Shown here: piece after piece, positions 35,287 to 42,864 of the stretch | Layout of the letters: every line of letters begins with the position of its first letter | Position numbering within the stretch: position 1 is the first letter of the stretch | Assembly: GCF_014644295.1 (NCBI RefSeq) | Contig: NZ_BMKK01000002.1 | Location: forward strand, 186,001-250,000 | DNA from: Emticicia aquatilis | GTDB taxonomy: Bacteria; Bacteroidota; Bacteroidia; Cytophagales; Spirosomataceae | Direction of reading: 5' to 3' | Length of the DNA stretch: 64,000 bases | Program-made: the position numbers and the translations under genes | The notes under the pieces: model-generated | What the model saw: only the letters and a program-made list of their open reading frames with translations | Database searches by the model: none | Told to the model about the DNA's origin: nothing

Positions 35287-36534
35287 TTAAACCGTTTTTG
35301 AGATTTTTTTCATGATTCTATGACTATCACCAAATCGGCAAAGTGCATCGCAATTTTGGCGTAACTCGTTAAATAATATGTATTTGATAGGTGTTTTGAT
35401 TTGTTTGATAGATGGACGTGAAAGTTGCATCACCACATCTTTTTCACGACTTTCGGGAACAACCAAATAAAAGATTTCATCACCATCAGCGATTGAATAG
35501 GAAAGGTCGGTCAGTCGTAAAATTCCAGAATAAATACTTGTACTTTTTTCTACTTCAAATGCACAAATGACATTGTTTGTACCTTTTTCAAACCACAAAA
35601 CATCAATCAATTTGATGGTGTTTGCTGTATCTTTGTCGCAATCAATAGCAGGAAACTTATCAGGACTCATAAACGAAAAACTTTTGCCATTATACGACCT
35701 CGAACGGTCATTAGATGCCACAAAAGCATCATAACCCAAACTTTGACCAATTTTCAATAAATGAAATTGCATTTCGGAATGAAGATTTTCTTCCAATTTT
35801 TCTTCTTTGATTTCCTTTTGGCGTTTTTCAATGCTTTTTTCTAATTTATTTCGTTCTTCTTCGCTCAAATATTCATCATTGCCAATGAGCATTTTTTGTG
35901 TTCCGATTTCAAAACAAAGACCTGCGATTGCTCCTAAATCATTTGATAATTCAGTTTTATGTTTTTGATTGGTTTCTATCAAAACTTCTCTAATTTTTAA
36001 ATATTCAGACCATGAGCCTAATTTCTTTTTGTCGTTAAACAAAGTATTGAACCCGTTGACTATGGCAGTATTGAAAGGGGGAAATAGAGTAGGATGTAAA
36101 AAATACAAAATACTGCCAACGGCTGGACCTAAACCTTTAATTTTAAGGGCATCTAATCGTACAATTTCTTTGATAATTTGCTCCTCAGTCTTGGCATTGA
36201 TACAGTTTTCAAGAAATTGACCAAAAGCAACTTTGTTATTTTGGTTTTCATAAATATCAGGAATCCTAAGTTTAGGTTTCCAATAAAACGGATGCGACAC
36301 CCCTACAAAAACTTGTTTTTGTTCGGCAATACAATTCAAAACAAACTCTAAGGAACTGCCCTTAAAATCGTTAGGAAAAGTTTTATTTTTAATGTCTTCG
36401 ACCACCTGTAAAACACCCCTTCGGATAGTGCGAAAGGCTTTTAATCGTTGGTCGTTATCAATAAACCAAGTATTAAAGACACTCTGACTGTCGTTTTTGT
36501 ATTGCTGAATGATTTGGGTTAAATGTGTTGTCAT
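35287..36534 (-). CDS. Nuclease-like protein: HhH-type region plus PD-(D/E)XK-like domain
   Basis: 415 aa, cytoplasmic. The N-terminal half contains a helix-hairpin-helix-like segment, LDALKIKGLGPAVGSILYFL (~150-170). A charged coiled coil (~225-255) follows. The C-terminal ~150 residues have a restriction-endonuclease-like order: KLIDVLWFEKG, a strand with ICAFEVEKSTS (acid D and E-x-E/K triad candidates) and GILRLTDLSY. This suggests a DNA-binding or cleaving protein, but it is not a family I can name. Oddly it lies inside the copper operon with a 4-bp overlap to the upstream SRPBCC gene. No methylase partner that would make it a restriction system is evident. Confidence 0.6.
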   Translation of the reverse strand: MTTHLTQIIQQYKNDSQSVFNTWFIDNDQRLKAFRTIRRGVLQVVEDIKNKTFPNDFKGSSLEFVLNCIAEQKQVFVGVSHPFYWKPKLRIPDIYENQNNKVAFGQFLENCINAKTEEQIIKEIVRLDALKIKGLGPAVGSILYFLHPTLFPPFNTAIVNGFNTLFNDKKKLGSWSEYLKIREVLIETNQKHKTELSNDLGAIAGLCFEIGTQKMLIGNDEYLSEEERNKLEKSIEKRQKEIKEEKLEENLHSEMQFHLLKIGQSLGYDAFVASNDRSRSYNGKSFSFMSPDKFPAIDCDKDTANTIKLIDVLWFEKGTNNVICAFEVEKSTSIYSGILRLTDLSYSIADGDEIFYLVVPESREKDVVMQLSRPSIKQIKTPIKYILFNELRQNCDALCRFGDSHRIMKKISKTV

Positions 36535-37100
36535 TCGATTAGTTTTTCTAAGTTTTTAAATTCTTCGATGGCGTGCTTTGTTAGAGCATTTTGTCTTGAA
36601 AGAGTAAAAATAAACTTTTTGATAAACCAATCTTTAATTCCATCGGATTTATGCTGATTACCTATTTGTAAATCATGTGTTACCATTGTTCCATTTAATG
36701 TTTTATCAAAGGTTAAAAACAAATAAACAGGAACTTTATATATAGCTTTCAGAATAATTTTGTGATTTTTAATAACCCCAACTACTTCCCACTGATGATT
36801 TACTCGAAAATCGCCTATTCTCTCATCGAAATAGAAAACCGACCCTCTTTTTACATCCGTTTGCTTGATTATTATAAAGCCTGCATGGTCTTCGGGATGC
36901 CATGCCATGTATTTGGGTTTATCTAAACCAAACATAAAATCATAAATCTGACTTGGTTGTTTACCAACAATTTCGATTTTCGTTATGTGATTCATGGCAA
37001 ATACTTGAGTAGCAAGCATCAGTAAAACGATTGATTGACAACACTTTTTAACAAGCAGAATGCCACCTGTTTTTTTGAAAATCGACTTTAATAATTTCAT
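36531..37100 (-). CDS. SRPBCC/START-like protein with N-terminal signal
   Basis: 190 aa from the ATG at 37100 (MKLLKSIFKKTGGILLVKK); the start overlaps the methyltransferase end by 53 bp. A hydrophobic signal (SIVLLMLATQVFA) is followed by a SRPBCC-type fold: KIEIVGKQPSQIYDFMFGLD, KYMAWHPEDHAGF, DERIGDFRVNHQWEVVGVI and a C-terminal long helix. Such domains bind hydrophobic ligands. HPEDH could bind metal. It is in the middle of the copper operon. Confidence 0.65.
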   Translation of the reverse strand: MKLLKSIFKKTGGILLVKKCCQSIVLLMLATQVFAMNHITKIEIVGKQPSQIYDFMFGLDKPKYMAWHPEDHAGFIIIKQTDVKRGSVFYFDERIGDFRVNHQWEVVGVIKNHKIILKAIYKVPVYLFLTFDKTLNGTMVTHDLQIGNQHKSDGIKDWFIKKFIFTLSRQNALTKHAIEEFKNLEKLIE

Positions 37101-37746
37101 TTTTTCGAGCTGTAAAGTATGAAAATGTGCCAATAAGGGTATTGATTGAGTCTGGAATAAAAATATTATCAAAACCCGCCTTTTCTATGAAATTGGGCAT
37201 TAGCCCTCTTACATTGTCGTTGGTGGTTTTGAATCCATCTAAAATTTGAACCAATCCAAAAGTTAGTCGCATAATTGGATTAGCAGCTTCGCCCCAATCT
37301 GCAATTATCAACTTTCCGTTTGGTTTCAAAACTCTAAATAACTCTTTCAGGCATTTTATCTTGGTATCAGCATCTAATTGATGAAAAACCAAACAGCTAT
37401 ACACTTTATCGAATTGATTGTTGGCATAAGGCAACGTAACACCATCGTAAAGGTCTAATGGAATGGAAAGATTGTTTTTAGCTATTTTATAGGCTGCTAT
37501 TTCTTTTACTTTTGGGTCAATATCTACGCCTCGTAAATCTATATTTGCACATTCTTTTTTTACTAAAAGTAGATTTTGGGCAGTTCCAAAGCCAAATTCT
37601 AAAATCTTTTCATTGGGATTTGGTTTGATAGTATCAACCAAAAGCCTACGAAATTTCTTTTCGGGCATGGTTAGTTTGATTGCTAAATCGTAGTATTCCG
37701 TCAAGAAATCATAGCCTAATGCGGGTACAAATTTTTGATTTTCCAT
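37048..37746 (-). CDS. SAM-dependent methyltransferase
   Basis: 232 aa class I methyltransferase: motif I ILEFGFGTAQNLLLVK (~50), acidic end of strand 2 GVDIDP, motif at YANNQFDKVYSCLVFHQL and LKPNGKLIIADWG. Similar to ubiquinone/phospholipid- or arsenite-type methyltransferases, but no arsenite-binding cysteine set is visible. Encoded 6 bp after the Haem_bd gene. The substrate is unknown; volatile metal methylation is only a possibility. Confidence 0.8.
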   Translation of the reverse strand: MENQKFVPALGYDFLTEYYDLAIKLTMPEKKFRRLLVDTIKPNPNEKILEFGFGTAQNLLLVKKECANIDLRGVDIDPKVKEIAAYKIAKNNLSIPLDLYDGVTLPYANNQFDKVYSCLVFHQLDADTKIKCLKELFRVLKPNGKLIIADWGEAANPIMRLTFGLVQILDGFKTTNDNVRGLMPNFIEKAGFDNIFIPDSINTLIGTFSYFTARKNEIIKVDFQKNRWHSAC

Positions 37747-37752
37747 GAGTAG

Positions 37753-38199
37753 TTATTCGTCCGTAGTAATAGCGTTTATCCAAGTAATTACTTCTTTTTT
37801 TTGTTGTTCAGATAATTCAGCATTTCGATGAATCAGCGTATAAGAAGCCAGTGGCATTTCGTTTGATTCGATTTGTTTGGCAATTCTATCTAATTTTGAT
37901 TCTTGTCTTCTTTTACTATAATTTCCCCATTCACTAAAATTTAGGTTCTCTTTTCCTATTTTTATATGGTATTCCATTAAAAACCTTGATGGCTGTAAAT
38001 AAGAATACCAAGGGTAATGTGTGTTGTTACTGTGGCAGTCGTAGCAAGAGTTTTGCAAAATTTGCTGTACTTTGATGGGTATATTATAGACTTTGGCAAT
38101 ATGAATCGGCAAAACCTGCCCGTTGTCTGAATTTCGGGCAGGTTGGTATAATTGCAGGAGTAAGAAAACAATTAAGCTAAAAAAAAGGGCTTTTTTCAT
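37753..38199 (-). CDS. Haem-binding-domain (cytochrome c-like) protein
   Basis: 148 aa with a signal or anchor helix (ALFFSLIVFLLLQLY). One c-type heme site, NSCYDCHSNNTHYPWY (~50), typical of the Haem_bd family, followed by PSRFLMEYHIKIGKENLNFSEW. Later EMPLASYTLIH could supply the Met ligand. It lies 1 bp after a DUF3347 gene. It probably takes part in periplasmic electron transfer within the copper operon. Confidence 0.88.
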   Translation of the reverse strand: MKKALFFSLIVFLLLQLYQPARNSDNGQVLPIHIAKVYNIPIKVQQILQNSCYDCHSNNTHYPWYSYLQPSRFLMEYHIKIGKENLNFSEWGNYSKRRQESKLDRIAKQIESNEMPLASYTLIHRNAELSEQQKKEVITWINAITTDE

Positions 38200-38200
38200 C

Positions 38201-38746
38201 TTAAATCTCTTTTTTTACAGAGCCACAAGTCATCATTGCTTTACCATAATAAGGGTTTTGGATTGCTTTTGTTTCACTAATCCACATCGCACCTTTACCT
38301 CCATTTGCCATCGGGCAGAAATCTTGATAAAGTTTTGGTCCACTATTGCCAAAGGTTTTAAGTAAATCGTTCACATCTTTACTGAGCATCACAAAATGCT
38401 CTCTTTGATGAGCTATTTTTCCAGCATTTTCTTCAATATGCTTGGCATTTTCTTTTAAATCATCGGCAACATCCATATAGCCTTTCATTTGGCTGGCTGA
38501 CAAGCTTTTCATGTCAATTTTAGCCATTGCTGCTATGATTGCTTTTCCTGCGTTGGCAGCACCTTTTGCATCATCTTTGATTAGGGCATTTTTCAAAACC
38601 AAGTAATTGCTTACTATTTCATCAATAATCGACGTTTTTTGTACCGTTGTTGATGATACTTTCATTCCGTTTGTTGTGCCTGCATTGGCATTGGAAACGA
38701 TGAATACGAATGCCATTGCTATGGCTGAAAACATTGTTTTTTTCAT
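38201..38746 (-). CDS. DUF3347 periplasmic protein
   Basis: 181 aa with a signal peptide (MKKTMFSAIAMAFVFIVSNANA). The DUF3347 domain runs IVSNYLVLKNALIKDDAKGA to the conserved end DFCPMANGGKGAMWISETK and NPYYGKAMMTCGSVK. The last segment's Cys, Met and His-poor pattern suggests Cu(I) binding; the domain also occurs attached to CusB-like adaptors. First gene of the tight operon running to copA (34546). Confidence 0.85.
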   Translation of the reverse strand: MKKTMFSAIAMAFVFIVSNANAGTTNGMKVSSTTVQKTSIIDEIVSNYLVLKNALIKDDAKGAANAGKAIIAAMAKIDMKSLSASQMKGYMDVADDLKENAKHIEENAGKIAHQREHFVMLSKDVNDLLKTFGNSGPKLYQDFCPMANGGKGAMWISETKAIQNPYYGKAMMTCGSVKKEI

Positions 38747-38888
38747 TTTTTTGACATTAAATAATGGACGATAAATGGTTTATTGACAACATTTCTTTAC
38801 AAAAAGAAATTTAAAGACCTTAATTAGTACGTTTTTCATTTGATTTATCATTTAAAATAGATGAAGAAAAAACAAACTTCGTCAGGAA

Positions 38889-39344
38889 TCAATGCTTATG
38901 CTCTGCCATTTTATCAGATGGCATACAATGGTTTTCGTACAAACAATGGACGGCACAGGCGGCTTGCTGTTTGTAGTTATTGTGCAAAAGCATTACTACT
39001 TCTCCTTTGGCATTTTTTACTTCGCACATACCTGTATGAGTAGGTTTACCGATTGTATAATTTTCTTCTGTTCCATTGATGTAGTAAACAAAAGTGCCAT
39101 TTTTAGGGGCTTTGCCAATCACTTTGTTGTTCATATCAACAATATTTCCATTGGCATCTACTTTCGTAACTGCTTTTCCGTTTTGGTCTAAACCTCCTTT
39201 TGAATTTAAAGAGCCAATTTGTTTTTTCTCATAATAAATATGCCCTTTATAATCAACCTTGGGAATCATAACAGTTGTTTTTTGAGCAAATACGCTTAAT
39301 GAAGCGATAAAAAAGAATGCGAAAATTGCGAATGTATTTTTCAT
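38889..39344 (-). CDS. Secreted protein with Cys/His metal-binding tail
   Basis: 151 aa, signal peptide (MKNTFAIFAFFFIASLSVFAQ). The middle has short repeated beta turns (GSLNSKGGLDQNGKAV, VDANGNIVDMNNKVIG). The tail CAVHCLYENHCMPSDKMAEHKH carries three Cys, three His and two Met in ~22 residues, a likely copper site. No known family name. Stands between the HMA/MauE-like gene and the DUF3347 gene. Confidence 0.65.
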   Translation of the reverse strand: MKNTFAIFAFFFIASLSVFAQKTTVMIPKVDYKGHIYYEKKQIGSLNSKGGLDQNGKAVTKVDANGNIVDMNNKVIGKAPKNGTFVYYINGTEENYTIGKPTHTGMCEVKNAKGEVVMLLHNNYKQQAACAVHCLYENHCMPSDKMAEHKH

Positions 39345-39378
39345 CGAAATAATTGTTTAAATTGATGTAAAGACTATT

Positions 39379-40095
39379 TTACTTGTTCATCATTAGAAGC
39401 ATTGCTCCGCTCATAGCAATCATTAGAGCATCTTCAATGATAGTTACAGTACTCATGGGCAGATTAAAAACTGCTCCTAAACAAGCACATTGAATTTTCT
39501 TTTTGTTTAAAACACTTTGTAAAACGCCAATAATGCTAATCGTCATTACGATAAGTGTTAGCCAGTTTGTCAGAATTGGTTGAAAATTGCTTAAAAAAGC
39601 CAATCCTAAACCAAGCTCAATGAATGCGTAGAGATAAGCCCAAATAGGTAAGCGTTTGGCTAAAACATCATACATTACATAGCTTTCTGCAAAACCTTTG
39701 AGGTTTAACATTTTGAAAAATGAAAAAATCAGAAAGAAACCTGCCATAAAATGATTCATCCATTGCATCAAGTTGAAAGAATCGTTGTTCAACTGAATCA
39801 ATAGACTTACTGTTGTGATGTATCCAAAAATAAGCAAAATCGGTTTATAGGTTTCAAACCAAGATTTTGTATGCTCGACAGCTTCGCTATGATTTATCGC
39901 TGAAATTTGGTATTTGCTGTCTAAAACTTTTTGAAAATCTTTTAAGGCAATGTGTTTATCCATCGTAATAGTAGCCGAGTTTTCATCTTTTGAAACATCA
40001 ACATTCGTTACGTTTTCTACCATCAGCAAAGCAGACTTTACCTTTGCTTCGCAACTTCCGCAAGTCATTCCAGTTAATTGATATGTATGTGTCAT
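39379..40095 (-). CDS. HMA domain fused to MauE/DoxX-like membrane protein
   Basis: 238 aa. An N-terminal heavy-metal-associated domain (~1-70) with GMTCGSCEAKVKSALL, then four membrane helices. They carry a MauE/DoxX-type core (LIQLNNDSFNLMQWMNHFMAG, AFIELGLGLAFLSNFQPIL) and a Cys pair after helix 3 in KKIQCACLGAVF. Related proteins handle periplasmic disulfides. A copper-delivery or redox role is inferred. The csp-type gene is 11 bp upstream. Confidence 0.82.
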   Translation of the reverse strand: MTHTYQLTGMTCGSCEAKVKSALLMVENVTNVDVSKDENSATITMDKHIALKDFQKVLDSKYQISAINHSEAVEHTKSWFETYKPILLIFGYITTVSLLIQLNNDSFNLMQWMNHFMAGFFLIFSFFKMLNLKGFAESYVMYDVLAKRLPIWAYLYAFIELGLGLAFLSNFQPILTNWLTLIVMTISIIGVLQSVLNKKKIQCACLGAVFNLPMSTVTIIEDALMIAMSGAMLLMMNK

Positions 40096-40106
40096 TGGTA
40101 TGAGTT

Positions 40107-40403
40107 TTAGATTTTACAGGCTTCCGCACATTTTTTACAACTTTCTACGCATTTTCGACAACAATCTTTGTCATGTTTTGAGCAATTTTCGATACAACGC
40201 TCACAGGCTTGTACACAAAGAGCCATTACGGTTTCTGCATAAATAGAGTTTCTTGAGCATAGTTTAGCACATAAAGCAGCTATATCTGCACAGTCTTTAC
40301 AACAATTGCAACTGTCTGTATCACAACATTCGGGGCAATTACAATTTTCGCAGTCGGCTACACAAGCCAAACAAGCATCCATACAACTTTGGTGATTTTT
40401 CAT
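40107..40403 (-). CDS. Four-helix-bundle copper-storage protein (Csp type)
   Basis: 98 aa with about 23 cysteines spaced in CxxxC and CxxC patterns on predicted helices (SCMDACLACVADCENCNCPE, LCVQACERCIENCSKHDKDC). This is the arrangement of Csp/DUF326 proteins that hold many Cu(I) ions in a four-helix bundle. No signal peptide, so cytosolic like Csp3. It is the first gene of a unit with the HMA/MauE gene. Confidence 0.88.
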   Translation of the reverse strand: MKNHQSCMDACLACVADCENCNCPECCDTDSCNCCKDCADIAALCAKLCSRNSIYAETVMALCVQACERCIENCSKHDKDCCRKCVESCKKCAEACKI

Positions 40404-40546
40404 ATAATTATTTGTCTATGGTAGAAGCATTTCTACACTACAAATGTCTGATACTTACCCTTAAAAGTTGTTACAAAATTTTGTGTATGATTTATATAAT
40501 TATGGCTTAAAACGGTCAAAATCTAATAATTAACCCTGTTTTTTAA

Positions 40547-41929
40547 TTATTTTATGGTATCCTGTACATTCCCACAAGTAAGCATTGAACTACCATAATA
40601 AGGGTTTTTAACAGCACTCTCATTACTCAACCAAGCTGCTTTTTTCATTGGGCAATATTGCTGGTAAATAGGCTCACTTGATAGTTTTACGCCTTTTGCC
40701 ATCACATAAAAATTATCAGAAAGACTTTGGAACGTTTCTCTTTGTTTCTTCAAATCATTTGAATCAGCAATTTTCTGAGCATCAGCAATAATTTTAGTGT
40801 TTACTTTCATAAACTCCATGTGCTGCTTCATTTCCATTTTACCCATATCGACGGCTTTCATGGCGGTTACTAATGCTGTTGCCGATTTGGCAGATGCACT
40901 TGCATCGGATTTTACTAAGGCATCTTTTATCGCATAATAAGCATCTAATAGTGGTTGTAGATTGGTTTTAGCTTGTGCTTTGTCGTTGTTCATCGAAGCC
41001 ATGTCGTGTCCACTGTGTTCAGAATGGTTATCGGCAGTCATTGGACTTACGGCAGGTGCAGTTACGCCCGTTATTTTTTGCCATTCTTCTACCTTCTTTT
41101 GCCAGTTGGCAACTGCGGTTTTCATGTTCTTTTTAGCTCCTAACTCAATTGCTTTTTGAGCTGATTTGATGGCGGCTGGATAATCTTTTTGTTCTTCTAA
41201 GATTTTTGTTGTCAAATTTGCATAAACAAAATTGTCGTCAACCATTTCTTCCGATTTCTTTGACCATGCGAGAGCTTGTTTTAAATCTTTCTTATTAGCA
41301 AAATAGTATTGAGCCGAAGCATTAAAAAATTTGGCATCTTCTAATTTCTCAACATTGATTTTCTTGTTGATTTCATTCATTACAATTACGTCCGCATTAC
41401 TTTGCATCGGAATTTTGACCTGTGTATTTTCCCAATTTAAGTACAGGTTTGCCGAATGGTCAGGCATGATGTCTTCTAAGGTAATCGAAAATGATTCGTA
41501 AGTACGAGTGGTCGTCTCAGGTTTCACCTTCACTCGTAATATATCCTTTTTCTCATCATAACTAAATGCTCCATGACTGGTAGTATCAGTATTCAAAATG
41601 ATTGTCCATTCGGTAGGATTAGGAATCGTAAACAGTGAATAATGCCCTTTTTTTACTAATTGTCCGCCAAAAGTCATGTCATCGCTCAAACGAATACGTG
41701 TACTTTCACCTGCACCTGTACGCCAAATTTGGTCGAATGCTACTAAGTTGCCGAACACTTTACGACCACGCATCAATGGTTTTTCATATTTGAGGCTAAT
41801 CTCTGTGAAACCTACTTTTTGTTTCCATTCGGCTTCGGGGCTTGGTGGTGGTGTTTTTAGCTCAACTTGGGCATTTGTCAAATAAGAAATGCTCAGAAAT
41901 AATATGAATGCAATTTTTTTCATTTCCAT
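40547..41929 (-). CDS. DUF2911-TPR-DUF3347 fusion, periplasmic
   Basis: 460 aa with a signal peptide (KIAFILFLSISYLTNAQ). DUF2911 domain (~20-190; SLKYEKPLMRGRKVFGNL, DQIWRTGAGESTRI), then a TPR-like pair (~200-290), a His/Met linker (DNHSEHSGHDMASMNND), then DUF3347 (~325-455) ending QYCPMKKAAWLSNESAVKNP and YYGSSMLTCGN. The DUF3347 part is a paralogue of the protein at 38201. Probably copper binding in the periplasm. It is encoded 21 bp after the small HMA gene. Confidence 0.82.
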   Translation of the reverse strand: MEMKKIAFILFLSISYLTNAQVELKTPPPSPEAEWKQKVGFTEISLKYEKPLMRGRKVFGNLVAFDQIWRTGAGESTRIRLSDDMTFGGQLVKKGHYSLFTIPNPTEWTIILNTDTTSHGAFSYDEKKDILRVKVKPETTTRTYESFSITLEDIMPDHSANLYLNWENTQVKIPMQSNADVIVMNEINKKINVEKLEDAKFFNASAQYYFANKKDLKQALAWSKKSEEMVDDNFVYANLTTKILEEQKDYPAAIKSAQKAIELGAKKNMKTAVANWQKKVEEWQKITGVTAPAVSPMTADNHSEHSGHDMASMNNDKAQAKTNLQPLLDAYYAIKDALVKSDASASAKSATALVTAMKAVDMGKMEMKQHMEFMKVNTKIIADAQKIADSNDLKKQRETFQSLSDNFYVMAKGVKLSSEPIYQQYCPMKKAAWLSNESAVKNPYYGSSMLTCGNVQDTIK

Positions 41930-41950
41930 TTTATTTTGGTTAAAAGAATG

Positions 41951-42304
41951 TTAGTTTTTCATTGGTTCGCCATCTTTCTTACAGCATGAAGGCAGTTTTT
42001 CATAGCTTTTTTCATTGGCTATTGTTTCATCTGCATCATAACCAGCATCATTGATAGCTTGCTTGATTTTGGTGGCATCTGTTTTCTTTGGGTTAAAAGT
42101 TACAGTTACAACCTTTTCTTTTAAATCAAGATTTGACTCGCTTACTCCCTTTGTAAAAGCTAATTGCTTTTCGATACGTTCTTTACACATCTCGCATATA
42201 GCAGATGTTTTGATTTTAACTTTTACAGGTGGTTCTTGAAAATTTGCCATTGACAAAGAACCAATTATTGCTAATCCAGTAGTTAAAAAAAATCTCCTTT
42301 TCAT
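41951..42304 (-). CDS. Exported HMA-domain metallochaperone
   Basis: 117 aa. A signal peptide (RFFLTTGLAIIGSLSMA) precedes one HMA fold (~28-95): KIKTSAICEMCKERIEKQL with CxxC, VTFNPKKTDATKIKQAINDA and YDADE. A C-terminal CC (PSCCKKDGEP) may add ligands. Likely carries Cu(I) in the periplasm. A 10-bp inverted repeat lies in the gap upstream. Confidence 0.85.
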   Translation of the reverse strand: MKRRFFLTTGLAIIGSLSMANFQEPPVKVKIKTSAICEMCKERIEKQLAFTKGVSESNLDLKEKVVTVTFNPKKTDATKIKQAINDAGYDADETIANEKSYEKLPSCCKKDGEPMKN

Positions 42305-42349
42305 TGTATTGTTTGTTTTATTAAAATTTTGTTTTCAAATTTTTGTTAT

Positions 42350-42384
42350 GTTTGGAGTAAGTGATACTACCACCTACACCAAAC
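42350..42384. promoter_or_regulatory. Imperfect inverted repeat upstream of HMA gene
   Basis: GTTTGGAGTA (42350-42359) pairs with TACACCAAAC (42375-42384) at 9 of 10 positions, enclosing TGATACTACC. A similar TGATACTTACC (40449) lies before the csp-type gene. Possible operator for the copper genes. Confidence 0.4.
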
Positions 42385-42396
42385 AAATTATTTAGG

Positions 42397-42831
42397 TCAG
42401 CCAATCATTAAAGTTTTGCCAGAGTCCATCACCATTACAGGGTAGGTTTTAAGCCCTTTGCTACCATTAGCATTCAAACCCATACCCATTGTGTCAAACC
42501 TTGCTTGATGTGCCGTGCAAAGAAATTCATTACTTGAAGTGAAAGTAACTTGTTTTCTTTGTTCATGGCTACAAATTAAAGTTACAGCAACATAGCTCCC
42601 TTGCATTGTCCGAGCGATGACTACATCATTTTTTATGATATATCCTCCATTTTTTGTAAGAGCTACATTAGCAGAGTCGGTTAAGTCTATATTAAATTGA
42701 GCAACATCTGGAACAACTGATGCAACATTTTTACAAGCACCAACACAATATATTGCCATGAGTGCAGCACCACCTAAACCTAAATTCTTTAAAAAACTAC
42801 GTCTTTCTATTTGCAATTGATTATTTTTCAT
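42397..42831 (-). CDS. Rieske-type [2Fe-2S] protein, Tat-exported
   Basis: 144 aa. Twin-arginine start IERRSFLKNLGLGGAALMA with a Cys at VGACKN. Cluster ligands CSHEQ (~87) and CTAHQARFD (~105) show C-x-H and C-x-x-H in place, with less conserved surroundings than standard Rieske proteins. It is encoded between a multicopper oxidase (33 bp) and HMA genes, so it may shuttle electrons with the oxidase. Second Rieske gene of the island. Confidence 0.8.
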   Translation of the reverse strand: MKNNQLQIERRSFLKNLGLGGAALMAIYCVGACKNVASVVPDVAQFNIDLTDSANVALTKNGGYIIKNDVVIARTMQGSYVAVTLICSHEQRKQVTFTSSNEFLCTAHQARFDTMGMGLNANGSKGLKTYPVMVMDSGKTLMIG

Positions 42832-42864
42832 TGATTGTATATTGATTAGGTAATTAGAAATTAA

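Noticed and set aside
35287-37746. Restriction-modification pair (nuclease-like gene with the methyltransferase at 37048)
   Set aside because: The methyltransferase lacks DNA-methylase motifs such as DPPY/NPPY and looks like a small-molecule enzyme.
37048-37746. Arsenite methyltransferase
   Set aside because: The cysteines needed to bind arsenite are not visible.
38791-38810. Terminator at ATTTCTTT-ACAA-AAAGAAAT
   Set aside because: The stem is AT-only and no T-run follows on the minus strand.
40473-40484. Operator at palindrome ACAAAATTTTGT
   Set aside because: Short AT palindromes are expected by chance in this composition and no second copy was seen.
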